DNA from: Pontibacter sp. SGAir0037
GTDB lineage: Bacteria > Bacteroidota > Bacteroidia > Cytophagales > Hymenobacteraceae
NCBI RefSeq assembly: GCF_005491705.1
Contig: NZ_CP028092.1
Location: 2,418,001-2,482,000, forward strand
Reading direction: 5' to 3'
DNA length: 64,000 nt
Position numbers and translations under genes: made by a program. Each line of letters opens with the position of its first letter. Position 1 is the first letter of the stretch. The notes beneath the pieces are model-generated. The model was not told where the DNA came from, did not search any database, and saw only the letters and a list, made by a program, of their open reading frames with translations. Below are positions 26,565 through 36,065 of the stretch, piece by piece.

Positions 26565-27059
26565 ATGAAAAAATTACATTTAGTAAGCCTGCTTATCCTC
26601 TGCCTGTTTTCCTTTACATTTGTTAGTTGCGACAAAGACGATGATGAAATAGCAGATCCTGCCAAAACCATGTTAACTGCCGGCGAATGGACCGCAGAAA
26701 CAATTTTAATTGACAACATGGACATTGCACTTCTTATAGAGCTTTTCCCGGAGTATGAGGATATTTTTAACGAAATGTTTGACTTCAGTACCTGGAAGTT
26801 CAAATTTGAAGATAATGGCACTGCCAATGTGATGGTTGACGGTGAGGGCGGCAATACAACCTGGGAATTTGCCAACAACCAGCAAAGTATCATTTTCGCC
26901 AAAGGCACCTCCGAAGAATTCACTGCAAAAATCAATCGCCTGACAGATACAGAACTATACCTGGAAATGGACAAAGATGATTTTCCGGTAGAACTTGAGG
27001 GCGAAGAGGAAGGAATAGAATTAGATATCGAGAAAATTGAAATTCGCTTCAAAAGATAA
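26565..27059 (+). CDS. Small acidic lipoprotein with lipocalin-like fold, hypothetical
   Basis: A 164-residue lipoprotein; the signal peptide ends at the lipobox FVSC (Cys22), followed by the acidic DKDDDE run. The mature part contains AGEWTAETI, FKFEDNGTANV and TTWEFANNQQSIIF, the strand pattern of lipocalin-like proteins, and becomes strongly acidic at 140-155. Its layout is close to that of the lipoprotein at 17517-17969. It follows the SusC/D locus after a hairpin, so it is likely transcribed on its own, and ends in a strong terminator shared with convergent mutS2. Function unknown. Confidence 0.75.
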   Translation: MKKLHLVSLLILCLFSFTFVSCDKDDDEIADPAKTMLTAGEWTAETILIDNMDIALLIELFPEYEDIFNEMFDFSTWKFKFEDNGTANVMVDGEGGNTTWEFANNQQSIIFAKGTSEEFTAKINRLTDTELYLEMDKDDFPVELEGEEEGIELDIEKIEIRFKR

Positions 27060-27072
27060 ACTGCAAGGTAAA

Positions 27073-27113
27073 TAAACAGCAAAGGCTCCTATAATAGGAG
27101 CCTTTGCTGTTTA
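27073..27113. terminator. Bidirectional terminator between the lipoprotein gene and mutS2
   Basis: A perfect 18-base stem, arms 27073-27090 and 27096-27113, with a five-base loop in the 70-base gap between two convergent genes. Confidence 0.85.
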
Positions 27114-27129
27114 AATAATAGTTCAGTTG

Positions 27130-29535
27130 TTACTTCAGCACTGCCAGTGTAGCACCATCACCGCCTCTTTCTTCAGCTTCGTTGCCAATGCTGGCCACTT
27201 CCTTCACCGAATAAAGATAATCCCTTACTACCTGGCGCAGAATACCGTTGCCACGGCCATGTATGATCTTAATCTCAGGTATGCCCAACATAATGGCCTC
27301 ATCTGTGAAGTTCATGACTCTGGTTAAGGCATCTTCTGCATATTCACCGCGAATATCAAGCGTTGTAGTGAAATCAGCCATGCGCTGTGTCATGTTCATG
27401 CCTTGAGAATAACCGCCACTGGCCACCGCTTCTACTTTAGCTTTCTTCTGCTTAGTAGATACCTGTCCTTCCACCCTCTCCAGGTTATCCACTTTAACAT
27501 ACGTTTTTAAGCCACCAAACATAACTTCGGCATTCTTACCTTTCAGGCTCACAATCTTGCCCACAGAATCCTGCCCGATCAAAGAAACATTATCGCCTTC
27601 TTTTAAAGCACCACCGCTAACAGAGCGCCTGAAGGCAGGTCTTGGTTCTTCTTTGCGTACCTCGTTGGCAAATTCTTCCAGTTCGCGTCTTGCTTGTTTC
27701 GTCTGCTCTTTCTCTGCCTGGCTCTGCTTGATCTGCTGAATTGTAGCTTCAATTTTCTGATTAGCATCTTTCAACAAGAGTTTCGCTTTGCCTTTGGCTT
27801 CGCGCAGTACGTCCTGCTTGCTGTCTTCGAGATAATTCTTCAGATCGGTATATTCTTTTACCGATGCCTTCAGTTTACGCTCCTGGGCAGCCACAGAACT
27901 TAGTTTCTTCTCCAGCTCCTGCTTCTCGGTTTCCAGTTCCTCAAGCAGGCGGTCGTACCGGATCTTGTCTTTCCCTACCAGGCTGCTGGCTTTGTCCACG
28001 ATCTGCTTTGGCAGACCTATTTTACGGGCAATCTCAATGGCAAACGAAGAACCCGGTTTTCCTATTTCCAGTTGATAAAGCGGCTGCAGGTTTTTATGGT
28101 CGTAGCGCATGGCACCGTTCACAATGCCCGGCGTGCGTTCTGCAAAGTTCTTCAGGTTGGTATAGTGCGTGGTAATGACGCCGTACACCTTACTATAGTT
28201 CAGGGTTTGCAAAACAGCCTCTGCTATGGCCCCACCTAAAACCGGCTCGGTACCTGTACCAAATTCATCTATCAGCACCAGGCTTTTGCTATCGGCCACG
28301 GTCACAAACTTTTTCATGTTGGTGAGGTGCGAACTATAAGTACTCAGGTCGTTCTCAATGGATTGCTCATCCCCGATATCAATAAAGATATCCTGGAAAA
28401 TACCTCCCTCCGATCCATCTGCCGCCGGAATTAACAAGCCACACTGCAGCATATACTGCACCAGGCCTACCGTTTTGAGACTTACTGACTTACCACCGGC
28501 ATTCGGACCAGAAATAAGCAGCATGCGTTGCTCCCGGTCTAGCTTCAGGTTCATGGGAACTGTGCTTTTTCCTAATTGCTTGTGTGAAAGGTATAGCAAC
28601 GGGTGCAACACTTCCTTCCACTGGATATGGGGAAACTTATGCAGCTGCGGCATAGTGGCATCGATACGACGTGCAAAGGCTGCCTTCGCCCTGATAAAGT
28701 CCAGCAGGCCCAGGTAATGATAAGCTTTCCTGAGTTCCGGTATATAGTTGCGTAAGGTATTGGTAAGCCCAATCAGGATACGCACCAGCTCACGATGGTA
28801 GGCATTCTCCAGGTCTTTTATATCGTTATTCAGCTCAAAGATAGACTCAGGCTCAATAAATACTGTTAGCCCGGTACTCGACTCGTCATGAATAAGGCCT
28901 TTTACGCGACGCTTGTACTCTGTAATAACAGGAATCACCAAACGGCCACCCCGTATTGTTGGTTCTGCATCGGCAGGGGTCCAGCCTTCATTCTTCGCAT
29001 GCCTGATGATCGACTGAATCTGCTTGCGCAGAATACCCTGCTGAGAGATTAAATCGCGCTTAAGCCTTTGCAGCTCAGGCGTAGCATCGTCCCGCACAAC
29101 GCCGGTATCATCTACAACTTTATCTAAAGCGGCAATAAGCGAACGCTCCACGGTTACGTTGGTTCCTAAAGCCTTTAACGCCTCATATTTGCCTTCTTCT
29201 GCTCCGGAAATAAAGCGCAGGGAGTCGCGGATGGTGCGCAACGACATTTTAATCTCATAAAATGCCACTACATCCAGGTAAGCACCCTGTATAGCTGCTC
29301 TGTCCAGGTAAGCAGAAACATCGAAGTAATGCTGCAACGGAATCTCTGCCTCAGACTCCAGCAGTTGTCTAAATTCATCTGTCTGTTGTAGCAGTCGCTG
29401 CACCAGGTCATGCCTGTTCAGAAACTGCATGCGGTTTACGAACTGGCGTCCTAATGGACTCAGACATAGTTCTGAGAGCATCTCACGCACCTGCGTAAAC
29501 CCGATTTTTATTTCAAAGTTTTCTGGATAGATCAA
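27130..29535 (-). CDS. mutS2: Endonuclease MutS2 / Smr-domain protein
   Basis: MutS2 is an ATPase related to MutS; known members suppress recombination or rescue collided ribosomes by acting on the ribosome with the Smr domain. The 801-residue length is normal. Seen are a helical clamp region (about 1-300), the Walker A GPNAGGKS at 343-350, the ABC signature region with DLSTYSSHLTNM and the Walker B LVLIDEFGTGTEP, a coiled coil rich in Lys/Glu/Gln (about 520-620), a KOW-like stretch and a C-terminal Smr domain (about 725-800) with LDIRG and IIHGRGNG. The start is TTG at 29535: an in-frame stop lies four codons upstream and no ATG is close, and the N-terminus IYPENFEIKIGF fits the family. Confidence 0.94.
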   Translation of the reverse strand: MIYPENFEIKIGFTQVREMLSELCLSPLGRQFVNRMQFLNRHDLVQRLLQQTDEFRQLLESEAEIPLQHYFDVSAYLDRAAIQGAYLDVVAFYEIKMSLRTIRDSLRFISGAEEGKYEALKALGTNVTVERSLIAALDKVVDDTGVVRDDATPELQRLKRDLISQQGILRKQIQSIIRHAKNEGWTPADAEPTIRGGRLVIPVITEYKRRVKGLIHDESSTGLTVFIEPESIFELNNDIKDLENAYHRELVRILIGLTNTLRNYIPELRKAYHYLGLLDFIRAKAAFARRIDATMPQLHKFPHIQWKEVLHPLLYLSHKQLGKSTVPMNLKLDREQRMLLISGPNAGGKSVSLKTVGLVQYMLQCGLLIPAADGSEGGIFQDIFIDIGDEQSIENDLSTYSSHLTNMKKFVTVADSKSLVLIDEFGTGTEPVLGGAIAEAVLQTLNYSKVYGVITTHYTNLKNFAERTPGIVNGAMRYDHKNLQPLYQLEIGKPGSSFAIEIARKIGLPKQIVDKASSLVGKDKIRYDRLLEELETEKQELEKKLSSVAAQERKLKASVKEYTDLKNYLEDSKQDVLREAKGKAKLLLKDANQKIEATIQQIKQSQAEKEQTKQARRELEEFANEVRKEEPRPAFRRSVSGGALKEGDNVSLIGQDSVGKIVSLKGKNAEVMFGGLKTYVKVDNLERVEGQVSTKQKKAKVEAVASGGYSQGMNMTQRMADFTTTLDIRGEYAEDALTRVMNFTDEAIMLGIPEIKIIHGRGNGILRQVVRDYLYSVKEVASIGNEAEERGGDGATLAVLK

Positions 29536-29887
29536 TGTTGTATTTTAGTTTATGGCAAAATTAGCCATTTTCATAACAAGTTTTGGTATACGTTTCGTTC
29601 GCTACAGGCCCGCATCGGCACTACTTTATACCAATTCTCTTCTAAAGTACCCTTTATCCTGATCAACTTTTTATACCATACTGGCATTCAAACAATTACC
29701 TTACACCCGCCAATACTTCCTTCCGCCATAGCTTTGCGTTAAATTAATGCTTAAACATTATCTTAAGTACAGGTACTACCGTAGTTAATAAAGCTCTTTA
29801 CAGTAACCATTCAGGTAAAGAACCTTGTTTACATGAGCAGTCAGCCCGGTGCTGATGAAAGAAATAAATTAAATACGCTAAAAAACT
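29536..29887. other. Divergent intergenic region mutS2 / SDR gene
   Basis: No gene is supported in these 352 bases. A TAnnTTTG-like word (TAGCTTTG) at 29729-29736 on the plus strand could be the -7 box of the SDR gene, with a leader of about 145 bases, but no -33 box fits. The short open frames here overlap the SDR gene in another frame and lack coding character. Confidence 0.5.
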
Positions 29888-30781
29888 ATGGAAGAACAGG
29901 AAAACAAAGCACAACAGGATCCAAAGGAACAGTACGATCAGCCGCCTTTCCCGGAGCAGAAGCAAGAGGTGCCTGGCACAGAGGCCGACATGCAGCCAAA
30001 GGCCGATCATGGGGAAGAGTCTTATAAAGGCTCCGGAAAATTAACTGGCAGAAAAGCTATTATTACAGGTGGCGATTCCGGTATCGGAAGGGCTGTAGCC
30101 ATTGCCTTTGCCCGTGAAGGTGCAGATGTACTTATCTCGTATTTAAGCGAAGACAAGGATGCCAAAGAAACGGCTAAGTATATAGAAGAAGCCGGAAGAA
30201 AAGCTGTGCTGGTAGCTGGCGATATTAGCGAAGAGGAACACTGTAAAACCATAGTGCAACGTGCAGTGGAGGAGTTCGGCCAGATCGATATTCTGGTAAA
30301 CAATGCGGCCTTTCAGATGTCACGTGAGTCGCTGCAGCAAATACCAAGCGAGGAGTGGGATCATACTTTCCGCACCAATATTTATGCGATGTTCTACCTT
30401 TGCAAGGCAGCAGAGCCGCACATGAAACCGGGCAGCACCATCGTGAATACAACATCAGTAAATGCCTACCAGCCTACGCCTACGCTGCTGGCTTATGCCG
30501 CTACCAAAGGCGCTATCCAGAATTTTACAGCTAACCTGGCGCAATTGCTGGCTGAAAAAGGCATACGGGTAAATTGTGTGGCGCCAGGGCCAATATGGAC
30601 ACCACTGATTCCGTCTACCATGCCGGAAGAGCAAGTGAAGGAGTTTGGGAAAAATGTACCTATGGGGCGTCCGGGACAGCCAGCCGAACTGGCTCCGGTA
30701 TATGTACTGCTGGCGTCGCAGGATTCCAGCTATATTTCCGGAGCCACCGTGCCTGTTACAGGCGGTAAGCCGACTATTTAA
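29888..30781 (+). CDS. SDR-family oxidoreductase, general-stress type
   Basis: A 297-residue short-chain dehydrogenase/reductase. The first 45 residues are a Gln/Glu/Pro-rich extension typical of the YdaD/YhdG-like stress-induced SDRs. Then comes the NAD(P)-binding motif TGGDSGIG (60-67), the NNAA motif (IDILVNNAAFQM), the catalytic Ser in NTTSVNAY, and Tyr203-Lys207 in YAATK. The C-terminal ISGATVPVTGG closes the fold. The enzyme should oxidise or reduce an alcohol or carbonyl in the cytoplasm; its substrate is not evident. It is a single-gene unit, followed by an imperfect hairpin. In related organisms such genes respond to osmotic or general stress, which is family knowledge only. Confidence 0.93.
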   Translation: MEEQENKAQQDPKEQYDQPPFPEQKQEVPGTEADMQPKADHGEESYKGSGKLTGRKAIITGGDSGIGRAVAIAFAREGADVLISYLSEDKDAKETAKYIEEAGRKAVLVAGDISEEEHCKTIVQRAVEEFGQIDILVNNAAFQMSRESLQQIPSEEWDHTFRTNIYAMFYLCKAAEPHMKPGSTIVNTTSVNAYQPTPTLLAYAATKGAIQNFTANLAQLLAEKGIRVNCVAPGPIWTPLIPSTMPEEQVKEFGKNVPMGRPGQPAELAPVYVLLASQDSSYISGATVPVTGGKPTI

Positions 30782-30791
30782 TAATTAAACG

Positions 30792-30841
30792 GGGCACTAT
30801 CTTTTTTTCCCCTTGTTCGGGAGCGAAGAAGCATAGTGCCC
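30792..30841 (+). terminator. Possible long-loop terminator after the SDR gene
   Basis: A nine-base arm at 30792-30800 pairs perfectly with 30833-30841; the 32-base loop contains a further weak CCCC/GGG pairing. It lies 10 bases after the stop. The long loop makes the call tentative. Confidence 0.4.
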
Positions 30842-30944
30842 TGCTTTTCTAAAGCCAGGCAAGCTTGTGTTTAATCAGCTTTCCTGGCCACGTATTGGCT
30901 TCTGAAGCTCAAACTCGTAAATTGGGCTTCTAAAATTCAAGAAA

Positions 30945-31403
30945 GTGATACTAGATAAACTACAAAACGCTACCCGCTACTACAGCCTTCATCCCCGCTT
31001 TGCAAAAGCTTTTCAGTTTTTGCAGGAATCCGACCTGACTACTTTACCACTAGGTCAGTTGGAAATTGAGGGGCGTAACCTGTTTGCCATTATTTCGGAA
31101 GGAACGGGCGTGCCCGAATCAGAAGCAAAGCTGGAAGTGCACCGCAAATACATTGATATACAGTATATCGTATCCGGCACCGATCACATGGGCTGGAAAG
31201 ACTTGGCGCTTTGCGAAGCTCCTAACGATCCATATACAGCAGAAAGAGACGCAGCCTTCTTTTCGGATAAAACGAAGAACTGGTTTGATGTACCAGCAGG
31301 TTCTTTCACTATTTTTTATCCGGATGATGCCCATGCTGCCATGGTAACAGAAACAGTAGTACGCAAGATTGTACTTAAAATAGCTGTTGAAGCAGGCGCA
31401 TAA
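30945..31403 (+). CDS. YhcH/YjgK/YiaL family protein (DUF386)
   Basis: A 152-residue cupin-like protein of the family that includes the anomerase-like EbgC and YhcH proteins linked to sugar and sialic-acid use. The start is GTG at 30945; the first codons give MILDKLQNATRYY, and no ATG gives this N-terminus. Family features are the early GRNLFAIISEG strand, KLEVHRKYIDIQYIVSG with the metal-binding His and the middle of the barrel, and FTIFYPDDAHAA near the end. It probably binds a metal and a sugar in the cytoplasm. It stands alone; neighbours do not reveal its sugar. Confidence 0.88.
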   Translation: MILDKLQNATRYYSLHPRFAKAFQFLQESDLTTLPLGQLEIEGRNLFAIISEGTGVPESEAKLEVHRKYIDIQYIVSGTDHMGWKDLALCEAPNDPYTAERDAAFFSDKTKNWFDVPAGSFTIFYPDDAHAAMVTETVVRKIVLKIAVEAGA

Positions 31404-31658
31404 AAGGCAACCGGTATTTAAGCAAACAATAAAAACTTAAGTAAAAAGGTTAAAATAGTACTATACTATCACAAACAATTATTGGCAATTTGCCAGCCTG
31501 AACAAATCCTGTTTTAGTTTACCGAAACACTGTAGCCTGTAAACACTTTTTGCTTTAAGCTGGCTGGCAAGTAATTGCTCATTTACAAAAAAAGGCTTGA
31601 GTAAAATAGTATTTACATTGTATATTACTATATTATTGCCCTTTATATCTAAAACCAA

Positions 31659-34600
31659 ATGAGCTTAAAACGCCCTTATAACCTTAGCTCCTCTTTAATC
31701 CTCAGCCTGCTCTTTCTGTTCACGCTTGGCTGCTCAGGGAAAAAAGAAGAGAGAATTCTTATCTTCTCTAAAAACAAAACAAGCCAGCAGGTTTCTGACC
31801 AGGCTTTGAAGGCACTGTTAGCCTATGCCACAAGCCATGGCATGACAGCCGACACGACCACAAATAGCAGCTACTTCACCGAGGACTCCCTGCAGCACTA
31901 TGGCGCTGTTGTGTTTGTGAATACCTCGCAGGATGTACTGGATACCTGGCAGCAGAATGATTTTGAGCGTTTTGTGCAGGCAGGCGGAGGTTTTGTAGGA
32001 GTGCATGCAGCCGGAAGCTCTACCTACCAATGGCCCTGGTACAACCAGATGCTGGGCGCTTCTTTTACTAAACAGGCAGACAGTCTGGCTGCAGAAACAG
32101 AGCTTACCTTTCAGTTGCAGGAAGGAAGAGAAGAACTAACAGAAGGCTTGCCAGCTTCCTGGAAACAAAACGACGCGCCGATTACGCTTCACGCCAGCAA
32201 CCCCGGAGTACAGGTGGTGGCACGGGCAGGCGACAAGCAGCCCCTGTCCTGGTACCGGGAGTACAATGGCGGGCGCATGTTCTATACCCGCGCCGGCGGT
32301 ACCGCAGAAAGCTACCGGAACGAGAATTTCCTCAGGCACATCTTTGCTGGCATTAAGTATACATTAGGCGGCTCTGCCCTTAACTACCACCAGGCTTCTA
32401 CGGAACGCATGCCGGAAGACAACCGTTTCCTGCAGGTAGTGCTCGATACTTACCTGCACGAGCCAATCGAAATGGAAGTGATGAGCGATGGCCGTGTGCT
32501 CTTTATAGAACGGCTCGGGAATGTGAAGCTTTATGATCCTGCCAAAAAAGAAACCAAGTTAGTTGCTACCCTGGATGTGCATACGGAGGGGAACTACGAA
32601 GATGGCTTGCTGGGCCTGGAACTGGACCCCGACTTTGACCGGAACAACTATATCTACCTCTATTACTCTCCTGTTGGAGATAAGGCCGTTCAGAACCTTT
32701 CCCGCTTCAAGTTGCTTCGTGGCGACAGCCTGATTATGCGCTCAGAGAAAGTCGTGCTGCAGGTACCCGTACAGCGCGAGACATGCTGCCACTCAGCCGG
32801 AAACGTATACTTCGGGCCGGATGGCTATCTGTACCTGACCACCGGCGACAATACCAGCTCCAAAGAATCAGATGGTTTTACACCGATTGACGAGCGCCCG
32901 GGCCGTGGTCCGTTCGATGCACAGAAATCTTCCGGCAATACCCATGACCTAAGGGGCAAGATACTCCGCATTAAAGTAAACAAAGATGGCTCCTACTCCA
33001 TCCCGCAAGGCAACCTGTTTCCAAAAGACGGTTCACAAGGGCGACCGGAAATTTATGTGATGGGAGCTCGCAACGCCTATCGTATGACCGTTGACAAAAG
33101 AGGCTTTGTATATTGGGGAGATGTGGGTCCTGATGGTGGCGTAGCTACAGAACGCGGACCAAAAAGCCAGGACGAGTGGAACCAGGCCAGAAGCGCCGGT
33201 AATTTTGGCTGGCCTTATTTCGTAGGTAACAATAAAGCGTATGCCGATTTCAATTTCGAGACAAACCAGGTAGGTGCAAGATTCAATCCGAAAAGGCCGG
33301 TAAATGAGTCTCCCAACAATTACGGTTCCAAAGTACTGCCTCCTGCTCAGCCAGCCATGATCTGGTATCCTTACGACGCCTCTGAAGAGTTCCCAATGCT
33401 CGGCACCGGCTCCCGTGCAGCTATGGCAGGCCCTTTCTACTATCAGGATGACTACAAAAAGTCACGCAACAGGTTTCCGAAGTACTACAACAATAAAATG
33501 TTCATTTATGAGTGGGCACGGGATTGGATAAAGGTACTTACCTTTGACGATGAGGGTAATCTCCAGAAGATCGAGCCATTCCTGGCAAGCCAGAAGTTTG
33601 CCCACCCCATCGATATGAAGTTTGGCCGCGACGGCGCGATGTATGTGCTGCAGTACGGAGCCAACTACTTCTCCCGAAACCCGGATGCAGAGCTGGTACG
33701 GATTGAGTATGCAGAGGGGAACAGGCAACCTGTGGCCCAGATAAAAGCCGACAAAGCAGTAGGAGCTGCTCCTTTTAAGGTTAAGCTCTCTGGTAAGGAA
33801 TCGTTCGATTATGACAAGGACGATGAGCTGAAATACCACTGGAACTCCGGCGCAGGCGAAGAATCCACAGATGCAGAGCCAACCTTTACCTATACTAAGC
33901 CAGGCGTGTACAGGCCTAAACTCACTGTAACAGACGGTAGCGGGGACAAGGCTAGCGCCGAAATTGAGATAAAAGTAGGGAATGAAATTCCACAGGTAAC
34001 CATCAACATCAACGGCAACAGAAGCTTCTATTTTGATAACCGCACCCTTCACTATAGTGTGCAGGTGCAGGATAAAGAAGACGGACAGCTCAACAAGGGA
34101 ATTGCGCCAAGCCAGGTGCAGTTTGCCATAGATTACTTGGCAGAAGGTAAAGACCTGGCGCTGCTTACTTCCAACAGCCAGAATAGCGGCGTTTCAGCCA
34201 GGTATATCAAAGGCAAAAACCTGATTGATAACAGCGACTGCAAATCCTGCCATGCGCTGGACAAAAAATCTATTGGCCCGAGTTATGTGGCTGTAGCGGA
34301 GCGGTACAAAGGCAACACCGGTGCAGTTGCAATGCTAGCGAAGAAAATTGTAACCGGTGGCAACGGCAACTGGGGGCAAACCATGATGGCGGCTCATCCG
34401 CAGCACACAGAAGCAGAAACCGCTGAAATGGTAAAGTACATCCTTTCCCTGGGTGATGGTCAGCAGAGCCTGCCACTGTCCGGCTCCTATACCTTAACAG
34501 AACATGTAGGCGGTAGCGGTTCCGGCACCTATATCCTATCAGCCAGGTATACCGACAAAGGAGATAAAATCACAGGCCCACTCACCGGCAGTCAGGTAGT

Positions 34601-35021
34601 TTACCTGCGAAATCCAAGGGTGCAGGCCGAAAGCTTCGATTCCTTTAAAAATGTAGGGCAGCAAAGTCCGCACGGCGACGGGCCTTCGTTTGTGAGCAGC
34701 ATTAAAAACGGTTCTTACATTGCCTTCAAGGCTATAGATTTGTCCGGCATCAACCTGCTCACTTTTAATGTAATGGCGCCAAGAAATGGTGGCACCATAG
34801 AAGTAAGAGCAGGTTCCCCGACAGGTAAGTTATTAGGTGCAGCCGCTGTTAACCCTACTCCGGAAAACAGGGAATGGAGGCAGGTAACAGCGCAGGTGTC
34901 AGGCCAGAATGGTATGCAGCAGCTGTTCTTCGTCTTTAAGAATGACAAAGTAAAAGATGGCGACCTGATGGTGCTGGACTGGATACAGTTTGGCACTACC
35001 AATACGAGTGCAAGCAGATAA
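31659..35021 (+). CDS. Multi-domain lipoprotein: ThuA, sorbosone/glucose dehydrogenase-like, PKD, cytochrome c, carbohydrate-binding
   Basis: An 1120-residue lipoprotein (lipobox Cys25, LGCSGKK). In order: a ThuA domain (about 30-240, with GGGFVGVHAAGSSTYQWPWY split across 105-125), a six-bladed propeller of the sorbosone/glucose dehydrogenase type (about 255-680, with GLLGLELDPDFDRNNYIYLYY and the CCHSAGNVYFGPDGYLYL region), a PKD domain (about 700-785), a cytochrome c domain with haem motif CKSCH at 861-865, and a C-terminal CBM6-like domain (about 980-1115). This layout is recurrent in Bacteroidota. It probably oxidises a sugar outside the cytoplasm and hands electrons to haem. It has a long leader and is followed by a terminator at 35050-35084. 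Substrate and cofactor need not be PQQ. Confidence 0.9.
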   Translation: MSLKRPYNLSSSLILSLLFLFTLGCSGKKEERILIFSKNKTSQQVSDQALKALLAYATSHGMTADTTTNSSYFTEDSLQHYGAVVFVNTSQDVLDTWQQNDFERFVQAGGGFVGVHAAGSSTYQWPWYNQMLGASFTKQADSLAAETELTFQLQEGREELTEGLPASWKQNDAPITLHASNPGVQVVARAGDKQPLSWYREYNGGRMFYTRAGGTAESYRNENFLRHIFAGIKYTLGGSALNYHQASTERMPEDNRFLQVVLDTYLHEPIEMEVMSDGRVLFIERLGNVKLYDPAKKETKLVATLDVHTEGNYEDGLLGLELDPDFDRNNYIYLYYSPVGDKAVQNLSRFKLLRGDSLIMRSEKVVLQVPVQRETCCHSAGNVYFGPDGYLYLTTGDNTSSKESDGFTPIDERPGRGPFDAQKSSGNTHDLRGKILRIKVNKDGSYSIPQGNLFPKDGSQGRPEIYVMGARNAYRMTVDKRGFVYWGDVGPDGGVATERGPKSQDEWNQARSAGNFGWPYFVGNNKAYADFNFETNQVGARFNPKRPVNESPNNYGSKVLPPAQPAMIWYPYDASEEFPMLGTGSRAAMAGPFYYQDDYKKSRNRFPKYYNNKMFIYEWARDWIKVLTFDDEGNLQKIEPFLASQKFAHPIDMKFGRDGAMYVLQYGANYFSRNPDAELVRIEYAEGNRQPVAQIKADKAVGAAPFKVKLSGKESFDYDKDDELKYHWNSGAGEESTDAEPTFTYTKPGVYRPKLTVTDGSGDKASAEIEIKVGNEIPQVTININGNRSFYFDNRTLHYSVQVQDKEDGQLNKGIAPSQVQFAIDYLAEGKDLALLTSNSQNSGVSARYIKGKNLIDNSDCKSCHALDKKSIGPSYVAVAERYKGNTGAVAMLAKKIVTGGNGNWGQTMMAAHPQHTEAETAEMVKYILSLGDGQQSLPLSGSYTLTEHVGGSGSGTYILSARYTDKGDKITGPLTGSQVVYLRNPRVQAESFDSFKNVGQQSPHGDGPSFVSSIKNGSYIAFKAIDLSGINLLTFNVMAPRNGGTIEVRAGSPTGKLLGAAAVNPTPENREWRQVTAQVSGQNGMQQLFFVFKNDKVKDGDLMVLDWIQFGTTNTSASR

Positions 35022-35049
35022 ACACTGTTTCAGTATGTATTACACCATA

Positions 35050-35084
35050 AAAAAGGAGCTACTTTAAACAGGTAGCTCCTTTTT
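35050..35084 (+). terminator. Terminator after the ThuA fusion gene
   Basis: A perfect 13-base stem, arms 35050-35062 and 35072-35084, with a nine-base loop; the right arm ends in TTTTT. Confidence 0.85.
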
Positions 35085-35179
35085 AAGAAGCTGTGTTCAT
35101 TTTCATATTGTGTCGGAAAATCCATTTTAAAAAGCCGATTAGGGTAACTTAAAGTAGTTGTTTTCATGCTATACTGCTC

Positions 35180-35956
35180 CTAAAACTTCTCCTCTACTCC
35201 TAAACCGAATAAAGCGTAATCATACTTTACCGGGTCCAGCGGATCAAATGCGCGTAGGTGATCGGTTAATTCTTCGGCAGTTTGCCAGTCCATGCCTTTG
35301 CGGGTAATGAGGCCAAGCCTGCGTCCGACACGCTCCACATGCACATCGCAGGGGCAAACCAGGTCCGACATCTGCATCGTATTCCAGAAACCAAAATCAA
35401 CGCCCTTGTCGTCTTTGCGCACCATCCAGCGCAGGTACATGTTTAGGCGCTTACAAGCCGATTTTCGGGCAGGCGTGGAAATATGCTTTTTAGTGCGATG
35501 AGGTGCCTCTTCTAAGCTGAAAATGGTATCATGAAAATGAATTAATCTTTCCCGCTGCGACTTTACCTCATTATTTTCTCCGGTAAATGCCTTCTCCAGG
35601 CTATCGTGCTGGCGGTAATACTGCTGAAAAAAGTATAACAGGTACAGCAGATCTGTATCGTTGAAGGTGCGGTGTTTAAACCCTAAAAATCGAGTCAGAT
35701 CCTGCTCCTGGTGCTGCACCATAAATTCATGAGGAGCATTATCCATGAGTGCCATAAGCCTGAGGCAGTTTTGTATAATAGTTTTGCGTTGCCCCCATGC
35801 CAGAATCGCAGCAAAAAAACCACTGATCTCTATATCTTGCTTCTTAGAAAAACGATGAGGAATGGAAACCGGATCGTTGGGTATGAAATCAGGTTGGTTG
35901 TATTTTTCATAGCGGTTATCCAGCAGGTCTTTTATGGCAGCAAGGTCTTGTTTCAT
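35180..35956 (-). CDS. TIGR02757 family protein (DUF2400)
   Basis: A 258-residue cytoplasmic protein of the TIGR02757/DUF2400 family, which has no established function. The family hallmarks are present: DPVSIPHRF near residue 28, the DIEISGFFAAILAWGQRKTII region (about 42-60), and the C-terminal MSDLVCPCDVHVERVGRRLGL stretch in part, followed by LTDHLRAFDPLDPVKYDYALFGLG. The helix-rich composition and the ending resemble HhH-GPD type folds, so a nucleic-acid role is possible, but this is inference. Single gene, divergent from the purine permease. Confidence 0.9.
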   Translation of the reverse strand: MKQDLAAIKDLLDNRYEKYNQPDFIPNDPVSIPHRFSKKQDIEISGFFAAILAWGQRKTIIQNCLRLMALMDNAPHEFMVQHQEQDLTRFLGFKHRTFNDTDLLYLLYFFQQYYRQHDSLEKAFTGENNEVKSQRERLIHFHDTIFSLEEAPHRTKKHISTPARKSACKRLNMYLRWMVRKDDKGVDFGFWNTMQMSDLVCPCDVHVERVGRRLGLITRKGMDWQTAEELTDHLRAFDPLDPVKYDYALFGLGVEEKF

Positions 35957-36065
35957 GAACGGTTAAACGTAATTAGAAAGCTGCAAGATAATTATTACAT
36001 TTGGTAAGGCAGCCTTAAACGGCCAGATCATAAAACTATACATATTTTACCCGAGCAACCAGCCA

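Noticed and set aside
36001-36065. Purine riboswitch before the NCS2 permease
   Set aside because: The short leader lacks the conserved core of purine or guanidine riboswitches, and there is too little room before the start.
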